A stretch of DNA of 6,450 bases from an uncultured Solirubrobacter sp. (GCA_937871635.1 CALMNS010000583.1:1-6450), one strand, 5' to 3'; counted from the stretch's first letter, positions 1 through 6,178 are shown. The notes: generated by a model not told the origin, from the letters alone. Made by a program: numbers and translations.

Positions 1-566
1 CCGCCGTCCGCGCGCGGCTGGACGTCTTCGGCGTGGTGGTGCTGGCCGCGGCGGTGGGGCTCGCGGGCGGCATCGCGAGGGACCTGCTCATCGGCGCGCC
101 GCCGGCCACGTTCCGCGACGGGCGCTACCTGGCGGCCGTCGGCGCGGCGGCCGTCGTGGCCTTCTTCGCCGGGCCGGCGGTCGCGCGACTCCAGCGCAGC
201 GTCCTGGTCTTCGACGCGCTGGGGCTCGCGGTGTTCTGCGTGACGGGCGCGAGCAAGGCGCTCGCGTACGGGCTCGGGCCGGCGCAGGCGGTCCTCCTCG
301 GCGCGATCACCGGCATCGGCGGCGGCATGCTGCGCGACGTCCTGCTCGGGGAGGTGCCCGTCGTCCTGCGTCATGAGCTCTACGCCATCCCCGCGCTGGC
401 CGGCGCCGGCGTCGTCGCCGTCGCCCACGTCGCCGGCAGTACGAACGCGCTGCTCACGCTGCTCGGGGCGGTGGTGTGCTTCGTCCTGCGGCTGATCGGA
501 TTGCGCTACGGGCTCAACGCCCCGTCTCCGCCCGCGAACCGGAAGGGCGACCTCCCCGCGACCTGA
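1..566 (+). CDS. TRIC/UPF0126 family small membrane protein (YicG/YadS-like), 5' end missing
   Basis: Integral membrane protein of the UPF0126/TRIC family, a probable cation channel in the cytoplasmic membrane. The reading frame is already open at base 3 (visible start AVRARLDVFG, typical of the family just after its first helix), so the GTG at 33 is internal and the true start lies outside the window. The family is usually about 200-210 residues; roughly 187 codons are visible, so perhaps 15-25 residues are missing. Two repeats are clear, each with a Gly-rich helix followed by Arg-Asp: GLAGGIARDLLIG near the start and GIGGGMLRDVLLG about 85 residues later. These are the duplicated three-helix units of TRIC proteins. 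Several further hydrophobic segments follow, then a polar C-terminal tail. The family assignment is firm. Channel activity in this organism is inferred from the family. Confidence 0.9.
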   Translation, partial: AVRARLDVFGVVVLAAAVGLAGGIARDLLIGAPPATFRDGRYLAAVGAAAVVAFFAGPAVARLQRSVLVFDALGLAVFCVTGASKALAYGLGPAQAVLLGAITGIGGGMLRDVLLGEVPVVLRHELYAIPALAGAGVVAVAHVAGSTNALLTLLGAVVCFVLRLIGLRYGLNAPSPPANRKGDLPAT

Positions 567-592
567 TGCCCCCGCCGCGCTCCGCGTAGGCT

Positions 593-1393
593 GTGGACGT
601 GGCTTCGACACCATCGGTCTGCGTCGGCGTCGACGGCAGCGACGGCGCCCGGGACGCGCTCGCCCTCGGCCGGCGCTTGGCGGAGCGGCTGGCCGCGCCG
701 CTCGTGGCCGTCCACGTCCGCTCCCCCGACAGCCGGCATCCGCTCATGGGGGACGTGGACGCCGAGCTGCGGACGGTCGACCACGAGTCCGGAGCGGACG
801 GGCTCAAGGCGTTCAGCGAGACGGAGCCGACGCAGCTCATCGTCGTCGGCTCCTCGTCGCGAACCGGCCTGGGCCGCGTGTTCCCGGGCGAGACGGCCAC
901 CCGCCTGTTCGCCTCGGTCTCCGTCGCGGTCGCCGTCGCCCCGGCGGGCTACGCCGACCGGTCCGACACCCTCTCGACCATCGGATGCGGCCACGACGGA
1001 GGCGACAGCGCTCGAGCGGCGCTGCGCTGGGCGACGGAGCTGTGCGCGGCCGCGCCTGGGTCGAGCCTCGAGGTGATCGCCGTGACGCCCCACCTGGCCT
1101 TCGGCGGTGCGACGGTGACCCCGCTCCCGTCGATGTCCGCGCAGGAGGCCCTGCGGCGGGAGGTCGACCGGGATCTCGAGGCGATCGAGTCGGGATCGTC
1201 CCTCGAGATCCGGGGCGTGCGCCTGGAGGGAGACCCGGTCGAGCTGCTCGTCGGCGAGTCGGGCCGGCTCGACCTGCTCGTCCTCGGCTCGCGCGGCCGG
1301 GGACCGGTCCGGAGCGTGCTGCTGGGAAGCGTGTCGGCCGAGGTGGTCAGGCGGGCCAGCTGTCCGGTGGCCGTGATCCCCCGCGTCGACTAG
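593..1393 (+). CDS. Tandem-domain universal stress protein (UspA family)
   Basis: Cytoplasmic nucleotide-binding stress protein of 266 residues with two Usp domains (about 8-118 and 128-264). The second domain ends with a perfect ATP-binding motif G-2x-G-9x-G-S (G232, G235, G245, S246) and the usual terminal strand SCPVAVIPRV. In the first domain the same place reads G86-xx-S89-9x-G99-E100, and the domain is shorter, so it probably binds nucleotide poorly or not at all. The N-terminal VGVDGS strand-loop of domain 1 is intact. Such proteins act as homodimers or pseudodimers in stress and dormancy responses in actinomycetes; no specific role can be read here. The gene lies 26 bases after the TRIC gene and may be co-transcribed. 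The start is uncertain: GTG 593, or the in-frame GTG 599, which sits 8 bases after a weak GTAGG (586-590) and loses only two residues. Confidence 0.92.
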   Translation: MDVASTPSVCVGVDGSDGARDALALGRRLAERLAAPLVAVHVRSPDSRHPLMGDVDAELRTVDHESGADGLKAFSETEPTQLIVVGSSSRTGLGRVFPGETATRLFASVSVAVAVAPAGYADRSDTLSTIGCGHDGGDSARAALRWATELCAAAPGSSLEVIAVTPHLAFGGATVTPLPSMSAQEALRREVDRDLEAIESGSSLEIRGVRLEGDPVELLVGESGRLDLLVLGSRGRGPVRSVLLGSVSAEVVRRASCPVAVIPRVD

Positions 1394-1451
1394 ATGGTTG
1401 GTTCCGAATCCGCCGCCGAGCGAACTCATCGGTCGAGGGCAAGGACGATCG

Positions 1452-1467
1452 GCGGGCCGACGCCCGC
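1452..1467. terminator. GC-rich stem-loop between convergent genes
   Basis: Inverted repeat GCGGGC - 4-base loop - GCCCGC (six perfect pairs), 59 bases beyond the stop of the universal stress protein gene. It lacks a T-tract, as is common for putative terminators in high-GC actinomycetes. It lies between two genes that converge, so a terminator role is plausible but inferred. Confidence 0.4.
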
Positions 1468-1475
1468 GCCCCCTA

Positions 1476-1491
1476 CGCCGCCATGGCGGCG
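1476..1491. terminator. 16-base perfect palindrome, candidate bidirectional terminator
   Basis: CGCCGCCATGGCGGCG is a perfect 16-base palindrome that can fold as a six-pair stem with a CATG loop. It sits 9 bases after the preceding stem-loop and 31 bases past the stop codon of the minus-strand sigma factor gene, so it is placed to end transcripts from both sides. No T-run follows on either strand. A protein-binding site is an alternative. Confidence 0.4.
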
Positions 1492-1522
1492 AGCTCGCGC
1501 CTCCGGCGGTCACCGGCACCCA

Positions 1523-2605
1523 TCAGCCGACCAGTGGTACGACACACCCATCGCCGGACCGGCGCGGCGAGCCAGTCAGCGGCGGCAGCGTGCCGGTGGG
1601 GGTTCCTCCAAGTGTCTCGGGAAGTCCGAAGCGGCGCTGCAGATCGGCCTCGAGGAACCAGGTCAGGCCCGCGATCCGTTCGCCTGAGAGCGTGAGGACG
1701 AAGATGCCGGCGGCGTCCGCCGCCTGCTCGTCTGGTCGATCGATGTAGCAGCCGAACGCCGGCTGACGGTTGGCGCCGGTGGGCACGACGTGGAAGCGGC
1801 GAACGCCGCGGTACGCGGCGAAGGCGCGCAGGAAGGCAGTGATGGCGGCGGGGCCGTGGTACTCATGCGGCGCAGGCGGCATCGCCAGCCAGGCGTCGTC
1901 GGTGAGCAGGGCGACGAGGCCGTCGATGTCGTCGCCGGTGAGCGCCTCGGCAAAGCGCCGGCCGAGTCGCTCCTGCGCCGAGGGCGGCTCCGGCGCCGGC
2001 GCCGGATCATCGTGGATGTGCCGGTCGAGCGTCGCCCGCGCCCGCTGCAGTGCGCCCTTGGCCGCCGTGGTGGTGATCTCCAGCGTCGCCGCGACCTCGG
2101 CCAGTGGGTAGTCGAGCACGTCACGAAGCACCAGCACCGCCGCCTGCCGCGGCGGAAGGCGTTGCAGGCCGGCGATGAACGCCAGACGGACGGTCTCCTT
2201 GGCGTCGTACCGCTCGGCGGGTCCGGGTGCGCTCTCGGCCACCTGGTCGAGCAGCGCGTCGGGGTACGGCTGCAGCCACGTGATCTCCGAGCGGATGGTG
2301 GGCTCGGTCGGATCGAACGGTGGGACCGGCTCGGGCGGCCGGCGGCGCTTGGCGGCGCGCAACGCGTTGAGGGAGCGGTTGGTGGCGATGCGATAGAGCC
2401 ACGCTCGCAAGGCGTCGGGGCTCGAGAGGCTGTGCAAGCCGCGCCAGGCCGCGAGCAGCGTCTCCTGGAGCATGTCCTCGGCATCGGTCAGAGAGCCGAG
2501 TATCCGGTAGCAGTGCAGCTGCAGTTCGGGCCCGAAGGGGCCGGTGAGCTCGCGAAACGCGTGTGGGTCGCCAGCCCGCGCCCGATTGAGGAGGGCATCG
2601 CTCAT
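1523..2605 (-). CDS. ECF sigma-70 factor with C-terminal SnoaL-like domain (SigG/SigX5 type)
   Basis: Alternative sigma factor of 360 residues that directs RNA polymerase to a specific promoter set. Sigma region 2 spans about 6-88 (core YRILGSLTDAEDMLQETLLAAWR, 33-55, then WLYRIATNRSLN). A linker holds the WLQPYPD motif (110-116) characteristic of the TIGR02960/SigG-like group. Region 4 spans about 136-198 (LQRLPPRQAAVLVLRDVL and its helix-turn-helix). A SnoaL/NTF2-like domain covers about 212-325, ending in RFGLPETL. In ECF groups with this tail no classical anti-sigma factor is encoded nearby, and the tail itself modulates activity; none is seen here. About 28 further residues rich in Pro, Gly and Thr extend beyond the usual end. 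The ATG at 2605 has no Shine-Dalgarno before it, so a leaderless message or poor initiation is possible. It is divergent from the SnoaL-TfoX pair. Family assignment is strong; targets are unknown. Confidence 0.93.
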   Translation of the reverse strand: MSDALLNRARAGDPHAFRELTGPFGPELQLHCYRILGSLTDAEDMLQETLLAAWRGLHSLSSPDALRAWLYRIATNRSLNALRAAKRRRPPEPVPPFDPTEPTIRSEITWLQPYPDALLDQVAESAPGPAERYDAKETVRLAFIAGLQRLPPRQAAVLVLRDVLDYPLAEVAATLEITTTAAKGALQRARATLDRHIHDDPAPAPEPPSAQERLGRRFAEALTGDDIDGLVALLTDDAWLAMPPAPHEYHGPAAITAFLRAFAAYRGVRRFHVVPTGANRQPAFGCYIDRPDEQAADAAGIFVLTLSGERIAGLTWFLEADLQRRFGLPETLGGTPTGTLPPLTGSPRRSGDGCVVPLVG

Positions 2606-2643
2606 GGAGGCATCGTCTCACCGCGGCGCAAGGCCGCCGTCGG

Positions 2644-2657
2644 CCGGAGCGTTCCGG
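2644..2657. promoter_or_regulatory. Inverted repeat in the sigma factor / SnoaL divergent promoter region
   Basis: CCGGA - 4 bases - TCCGG, a perfect five-base dyad about 40 bases upstream of the sigma factor start. On the minus strand it contains GGAAC, resembling an ECF -35 element, but no convincing -10 partner was found. It could be an operator or chance in GC-rich DNA. Confidence 0.25.
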
Positions 2658-2672
2658 TTTGCCGCTGGCGCG

Positions 2673-2693
2673 TGTCCTACCGAGTGAAGGACA
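2673..2693. promoter_or_regulatory. Inverted repeat TGTCCT-N9-AGGACA, candidate operator or promoter element
   Basis: A perfect six-base dyad with arms TGTCCT and AGGACA separated by nine bases, ending 27 bases before the ATG of the SnoaL-like gene. It has less GC than its surroundings. Its left arm resembles the TGTC-type -35 elements reported for some ECF promoters, but no clear -10 is visible. Its place in the 115-base divergent region suggests a control site for one or both directions. Confidence 0.35.
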
Positions 2694-2705
2694 ACCGACC
2701 AGGCG

Positions 2706-2712
2706 AAGGAGG
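2706..2712 (+). promoter_or_regulatory. Strong Shine-Dalgarno for the SnoaL-like gene
   Basis: AAGGAGG, a full match to the anti-Shine-Dalgarno, lies 8 bases before the ATG at 2721. It fixes that start and contrasts with most other starts here, which have weak or no site. Efficient translation is expected once the gene is transcribed. Confidence 0.8.
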
Positions 2713-2720
2713 AGACCGAG

Positions 2721-3089
2721 ATGATCGACGACAACCCAAGCCCCGCGCTGCAGACCGCCCTGACCTACCACCGCGCGTGGACGAGCGGCGACCTCGACGG
2801 CGCCATGGCGCAGGTGTCGGACGACATCGTCTGCCGGGCGCCCGACGGTGACATCACCGGGAAGGAGGCCTACCGCGCCTACCTGGGTGGCTTTCTGCAG
2901 GTCATGACCGGCCTGACCGATGTCGCTGCCTTCGGCGACGAGCAGCAGGCGCTGCTGTTCTACTGCCCGCACACGGCGGCGACCAGCACCGCCCCCGCCG
3001 CTGAGCACTTCAGGCTCCGTGACGGGCAGATCGTGGAAAGCCGGCTGGTCTTCGACCGGCTCTCCTTCGCGCCCCCGCAGGACCGATAG
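2721..3089 (+). CDS. SnoaL-like / NTF2-superfamily small protein
   Basis: A 122-residue cytoplasmic protein of the NTF2-like (SnoaL) fold. The N-terminal helix plus the signature AWTSGDLDGAMAQVSDDIV (19-37) and ITGKEAYRAYLGGFL (45-59) are typical, followed by the beta-sheet half ending ERFR-like EHFRLRDGQIVESRLVFD (95-112). The length is right for a single cone-shaped domain. The fold binds small hydrophobic ligands or acts as an isomerase or hydrolase. No catalytic set can be assigned from sequence, so the substrate is unknown. It has an excellent ribosome site, is first in a two-gene unit with the TfoX-like gene 13 bases downstream, and is divergent from a sigma factor that carries the same fold at its C-terminus. 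That pairing suggests it is a direct target of the sigma factor, or that both sense a related ligand. The family call is firm; function is not. Confidence 0.88.
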   Translation: MIDDNPSPALQTALTYHRAWTSGDLDGAMAQVSDDIVCRAPDGDITGKEAYRAYLGGFLQVMTGLTDVAAFGDEQQALLFYCPHTAATSTAPAAEHFRLRDGQIVESRLVFDRLSFAPPQDR

Positions 3090-3102
3090 TCGAGGGGGAG
3101 AG

Positions 3103-3537
3103 GTGCCGTACAGCCCGGAGCTTGCCGAGCGCGTCCGGGACGCGCTGGGTGCGAGACCGTCGGTCCGCGAGGTGAAGATGTTCGGCGGCCTGGCGTTCAT
3201 GGTCAACGAGGCGATGGTCGTGTGCGTGATGAGCGACGGCGATCTGCTGGTGCGCGCCGATCCCCGACGGGCCGACGACCTGCTCACGTCCTCGGGAGCC
3301 CGGCCGGCCGAGATGGGTGCCGGTCGAACGATGGGCCCGAGCTGGATCTCGGTCAGTCATGACGCCATTGCCGCCGGCGAGGGCCTCGATTTCTGGCTCA
3401 GCGTCGCGCTTGAGTACAACGACACGAAGACCGCTGCAGGCCGCTCGGAGCGTGGAAGGAAGGCAAGGAAAGCAACCTCCGAACGTCGAAACGCTCCTCG
3501 GATCAGAGCGGGGGCGACGAGGGTCTACCGGGGGTGA
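3103..3537 (+). CDS. TfoX N-terminal-domain protein (TfoX/Sxy family)
   Basis: A 144-residue protein with a single TfoX_N domain (about 4-106). It opens with YSPELAERVRDAL and has the hallmark VKMFGGLAFMVNEAMVVCV (24-42) and LLVRADPRRADDLL (48-61), then a Met-Gly region and a closing helix DFWLSVALEYN. In gammaproteobacteria TfoX/Sxy is a competence co-regulator, but stand-alone TfoX_N proteins in actinomycetes have no established role, so competence should not be assumed. The start is GTG 3103, just after a purine-rich GGGGGAG run (3094-3100); the frame stays open further upstream, but that part is the antisense-like shadow of the SnoaL gene. The last 30 or so residues are Arg/Lys-rich and beyond the usual family end; the gene finishes overlapping the 3' end of the convergent phosphotransferase gene by 13 bases. 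It is probably co-transcribed with the SnoaL-like gene. Confidence 0.87.
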   Translation: MPYSPELAERVRDALGARPSVREVKMFGGLAFMVNEAMVVCVMSDGDLLVRADPRRADDLLTSSGARPAEMGAGRTMGPSWISVSHDAIAAGEGLDFWLSVALEYNDTKTAAGRSERGRKARKATSERRNAPRIRAGATRVYRG

Positions 3538-4325
3538 TGCGCGCGCCACACGGCGCCGTAGAGCGCGCTCAGCCGAAGTTGAGCGCTGAGGATCCCGGCG
3601 TCGACCGTGCCGTACGCCAAGAGCACGGCCGTCTCGTAGCCGTCTCCGAGCCCCCGGTTGCGCGCGGAGTCGACCAAGCCGGCGACGTCGGCTTCGACGG
3701 GACCTCGGCGGACGTCCTCGAAGTCCGCCCACAGGCGCCGGCCGTCCGTTGTGGCCAGGAGGTTGCTCAGCGAGGCATCGCCGTGGACTGGTTGCGCTGC
3801 GCTTCCGGTCTCCACGGCCTCGGGCGGCACGGCCGCGAGCTGCGCCCGCCACCCATCCGCTCGTGGGTCGTCGAGACGGGCGAGAAGGCCGGTGAGCTCG
3901 TCCCGAACCGCGGCAAGCGGCTCGAGGTCCACGGGCACCTGGGACAGCGCAGCGTGGAGGTCGCGCAGTGCGTGACCGAGCTCGTCGGGCGGCGGCACGG
4001 GGGCCGCGTGGTCGACCGCGACGTGCGCCCAGCACGTCATCCACAGCTCGTCGACGTAGTGCGGTCCGGGCGGCAACTGGTCGCTCGGCGCGACGACCGC
4101 AGCTCCGAGCCGCGCCAGGTGGCTACAGACGCTCACCTCGCGCTCGAGCCAGGCGGCTGGGTCGGCGTGCAACAGCGCGGTGCCGGTCATGACGCGCACC
4201 ACCACCGGCGCCGGCGCCAGGTGCACGACGACGTTGCTGCCGGCATGCAGGACGACGGCGCCTGTCACGGGGAGCCCGTGTGTGGCGGCGAGGACCCGCG
4301 CGGCCTTGAGCGCAGCTTCGGTCAC
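3525..4325 (-). CDS. APH-family phosphotransferase (aminoglycoside phosphotransferase fold)
   Basis: A 266-residue small-molecule kinase of the protein-kinase-like APH superfamily. The catalytic loop is VHGDASLSNLL, with H181, G182, D183 (catalytic base) and N188. The metal-binding motif follows as WADFEDVRRGPVEADVAGL, with D201 and a second conserved Asp at 213. In the N-lobe the nucleotide-binding strand reads VVVRVM (41-46), where Arg44 stands at the usual Lys position, a substitution seen in other members. An alpha-C-type Glu lies in the helix LEREVSVCSHLARLG (60-74). The family phosphorylates aminoglycosides, macrolides, homoserine, choline and other substrates; sequence alone does not choose, and resistance is not demonstrated. 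The start is GTG 4325, since an in-frame stop lies 15 bases upstream; no clear Shine-Dalgarno is seen. It follows the serine hydrolase gene on the same strand after 56 bases, so it may be third in the regulator operon. Its 3' end overlaps the convergent TfoX-like gene. Confidence 0.85.
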   Translation of the reverse strand: MTEAALKAARVLAATHGLPVTGAVVLHAGSNVVVHLAPAPVVVRVMTGTALLHADPAAWLEREVSVCSHLARLGAAVVAPSDQLPPGPHYVDELWMTCWAHVAVDHAAPVPPPDELGHALRDLHAALSQVPVDLEPLAAVRDELTGLLARLDDPRADGWRAQLAAVPPEAVETGSAAQPVHGDASLSNLLATTDGRRLWADFEDVRRGPVEADVAGLVDSARNRGLGDGYETAVLLAYGTVDAGILSAQLRLSALYGAVWRAHHPR

Positions 4326-4381
4326 GAGGCGGCCAGCATCTCAGCAACTATCGAGGACCCTCCGGGTGAGTCGTCGCGAGG

Positions 4382-5281
4382 TCATCGCCCCCGGAGCTCG
4401 TCATGCAGCCGGCGCGCGACGTAGGCCATGTGCGCCTCGGCCGCTGGCTGGGCCGCAGCGGGCACGAGGGACTCGGTGAGCGCCGCGACCGCGAACCGGG
4501 CGCCGTCGGCGTGCTCGACGACGCCGGCCTCGTGGCGCAGGTTGAGCAGCGTGCCGGTCTTCGAGGACCAGGTCATGTCGTCGGCGGTGAACTCCGGAGC
4601 CAGGCGGTTGCGGACGACGTTGTGGCGCAGGAGCCCGCGGACGCGCTTGGCGGCCTCCCGGGAGAGTCGTCGTGGCGTCCAGAGCTCGTCGAGCACCGCG
4701 ACGAGCGCCGCTGCGGTGCCGGTGTTGGCGCGGGCGACGTCGAGCTGGGAGATCGGGTGGCCCCCACCGACCGTCCCCGCCTGGATCGCGAGCTCGTGGG
4801 CGAGGTGGACCTCGCCGGCATCGAAGCGCTCGACCGGGGTATCGGCGAGCGGCTGCAACCGGTGACGGACGGTGATCCCGCGCAGACCAGCGCGAGCCAG
4901 CGTCTCGGCGACGGCCGGCGGAGGGACGAGGTCGAACAGGGCGTCGGCGGCGACGTTGTCGCTGATCGCCGTCGCGAGGTAGAGCAGATCCTCGATGGCG
5001 AGTCGGGCCGGGTGCCGGAACCGCGTCAGACCCATCGGTCCGGGGGTCGTCATGCGACCCGGAGCGACTTCGAGCACCCGGGCCGGGTCGAGCTCCCCCG
5101 CGTCGAACCGCTCGGCGACGGCGATGGCGAGCGGCACCTTGACGAGCGAGGCGATCGGCAGCTCGGCGTCCGGATCGAGACCGATCTGCTCGCCGGTAGC
5201 GAGGTCGCGGACCAGGAACGAGCCGCGCAGGCCCACATCGTCGAGCAGCCTCACCAGCTCCGCCTCGAGACGCGGATTCAC
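4382..5281 (-). CDS. Class A beta-lactamase-like serine hydrolase, BlaB-type candidate penicillin-recognising regulator
   Basis: A 299-residue protein of the penicillin-recognising serine hydrolase superfamily. All three active-site boxes are present: S45-L-V-K48 (acylation Ser and Lys), S107-D-N109, and K241-T-G243. The omega-loop Glu that deacylates true class A enzymes is not visible: aligning ANTGTAAALV (185-194) with the usual DTTTP helix places that site near residue 173, where the sequence reads GTVGGGHPISQL. There is no signal peptide or hydrophobic N-terminus, so it should stay inside the cell, unlike a secreted lactamase. Its GTG overlaps the LysR stop as GTGA, implying translational coupling; a weak AGGACGGGA precedes it. 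In Streptomyces cacaoi a similar cytoplasmic-side protein, BlaB, is encoded after LysR-type BlaA and is needed for beta-lactamase induction. The fold is certain; the sensor role is inference, with peptidase, esterase or slow lactamase as alternatives. Confidence 0.87.
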   Translation of the reverse strand: MNPRLEAELVRLLDDVGLRGSFLVRDLATGEQIGLDPDAELPIASLVKVPLAIAVAERFDAGELDPARVLEVAPGRMTTPGPMGLTRFRHPARLAIEDLLYLATAISDNVAADALFDLVPPPAVAETLARAGLRGITVRHRLQPLADTPVERFDAGEVHLAHELAIQAGTVGGGHPISQLDVARANTGTAAALVAVLDELWTPRRLSREAAKRVRGLLRHNVVRNRLAPEFTADDMTWSSKTGTLLNLRHEAGVVEHADGARFAVAALTESLVPAAAQPAAEAHMAYVARRLHDELRGR

Positions 5282-6165
5282 GAACGGTCCCGTCCTGACT
5301 GGCTGGCACCCAGGGCACGTCCGACGGCGGTCCGCAGCGGTCCGGTGAGGACCTCGAGGTCATCACGGTCGCTGCCCACGACCTTGTGGCCTCGGGCGAG
5401 GGGAGGGTCGCGCATGATCAGCCATGCCAGGCCGAGCTCGTCGGCCTGAGCCCGCGAGCAGAGCAGGACGTCGTCCGTGCGCAGCGTCGCCGCGACGGCG
5501 GCGGTCAGCGTGGTCGCGACGACGATCTGAGCGGACGTGAGGCCGGCCCGGTGCCCAGCGCGCCGCACCTCGTCGCGGATGTGGGGCACGTCGTCCTCCG
5601 GCTGCAGCCAGAGGCGACGGGTCTTGGGCCGGGCGCGAGAAGGCCGCAGCGAGGCCAGGCGGAAGGTGGTCGGCGACGGCTTCTCGCGCCCGCTCACGCC
5701 GAGCCTGGCGACCCACGTCGCCGCGTCGGACGGCACGGCCAGGAGCGCCGCGCGCACCTGCCGGGATCGGACGAGCTCGGCGCGCCGGCGAGGCGGTTCC
5801 GCCACCAGCTCTGTGGCGGTGCCGGCGTCGCCTGCCGCGACGTCGAGCAAGGCGAGATGGCGGGTGGCGCAGGTCATGGGCACCGCGAGCGTCAATGGCC
5901 GCAGCCGCGCCCGCTCCGCGTCCTGCTCCAGGGCGTCGGCCAGCTGCACGAGCCGCTGTGCCGACGCGAGCATGTCCTCTCCGAACGGAGTGAGCGCCGT
6001 CCGGCGCGTCGTGCGGTCGAACAGCCGCTGGCCGAGGTGCGCCTCGAGCGCCGCCACGCGCCGGCTCGCCACCGACTGCGGCACTCCGGCCGCGGCGGCA
6101 CCGTCCGTGAAGCTCGCCCGCTCGGCGACGTGGACGAACGCGCGGCACGCGAGGACGAGGTCCAC
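5278..6165 (-). CDS. LysR-family transcriptional regulator (BlaA/AmpR-like position)
   Basis: A DNA-binding regulator of 295 residues from GTG 6165, the usual LysR length. The N-terminal winged helix-turn-helix (about 1-60) reads DLVLACRAFVHVAERASFTD, then AAAAGVPQSVASRRVAALEAHLGQRLFD and ALTPFGEDML; a linker helix and effector-binding domain (about 90-285) follow. The frame extends upstream to ATG 6192 and ATG 6222. The later start is preferred for three reasons: LysR proteins typically begin MDLxxL with no leader, ATG 6222 would leave only 27 bases to the divergent beta-lactamase gene, and a T-N11-A operator lies across ATG 6192. No start has a good Shine-Dalgarno, so a leaderless message is likely. 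It is divergent from a class A beta-lactamase and overlaps the downstream serine hydrolase by four bases. Activation of the beta-lactamase and self-repression are inferred from this layout, not shown. Confidence 0.9.
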   Translation of the reverse strand: MDLVLACRAFVHVAERASFTDGAAAAGVPQSVASRRVAALEAHLGQRLFDRTTRRTALTPFGEDMLASAQRLVQLADALEQDAERARLRPLTLAVPMTCATRHLALLDVAAGDAGTATELVAEPPRRRAELVRSRQVRAALLAVPSDAATWVARLGVSGREKPSPTTFRLASLRPSRARPKTRRLWLQPEDDVPHIRDEVRRAGHRAGLTSAQIVVATTLTAAVAATLRTDDVLLCSRAQADELGLAWLIMRDPPLARGHKVVGSDRDDLEVLTGPLRTAVGRALGASQSGRDRS

Positions 6166-6172
6166 ACCGGAG

Positions 6173-6178
6173 AGCTTA
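6173..6178 (-). promoter_or_regulatory. Candidate -10 element of the LysR gene (TAAGCT)
   Basis: On the minus strand TAAGCT fits the TANNNT -10 pattern of actinomycete promoters. It ends 7 bases before GTG 6165, so transcription would start at or next to the start codon and give a leaderless message. No good -35 is seen. It touches the T-N11-A dyad, so the regulator could block its own promoter. Confidence 0.35.

Noticed and set aside
506..1519. 337-codon open frame on the minus strand across the universal stress protein gene
   Set aside because: Its translation is low-complexity Arg/Ala/Gly-rich with no family features, and it lies antisense to a clear tandem Usp gene. It is a by-product of high GC content.
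1790..2851. 353-codon plus-strand frame over the sigma factor gene
   Set aside because: It is antisense to a well-supported ECF sigma factor, has Arg/Gly-rich composition, and runs into the SnoaL gene in the wrong frame.
2920..3102. Upstream extension of the TfoX-like reading frame to ATG 2920
   Set aside because: This part is an alternative frame of the SnoaL gene with Arg/Pro/Ser-rich sequence unlike TfoX; the domain begins right after GTG 3103, which has a purine-rich ribosome site.
2121..3287. 388-codon minus-strand frame over the SnoaL and TfoX genes
   Set aside because: It covers three real genes and the divergent promoter, and its protein shows no recognisable domain; a GC-rich shadow frame.
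3103..3537. A natural-competence gene
   Set aside because: Only the N-terminal TfoX domain is present and no competence genes are nearby; the family name alone does not support that role in this type of organism.
4403..5449. 348-codon plus-strand frame antisense to the serine hydrolase
   Set aside because: The minus strand carries S-x-x-K, S-D-N and K-T-G in order; the plus-strand product is Arg/Gly/Glu-rich and featureless.
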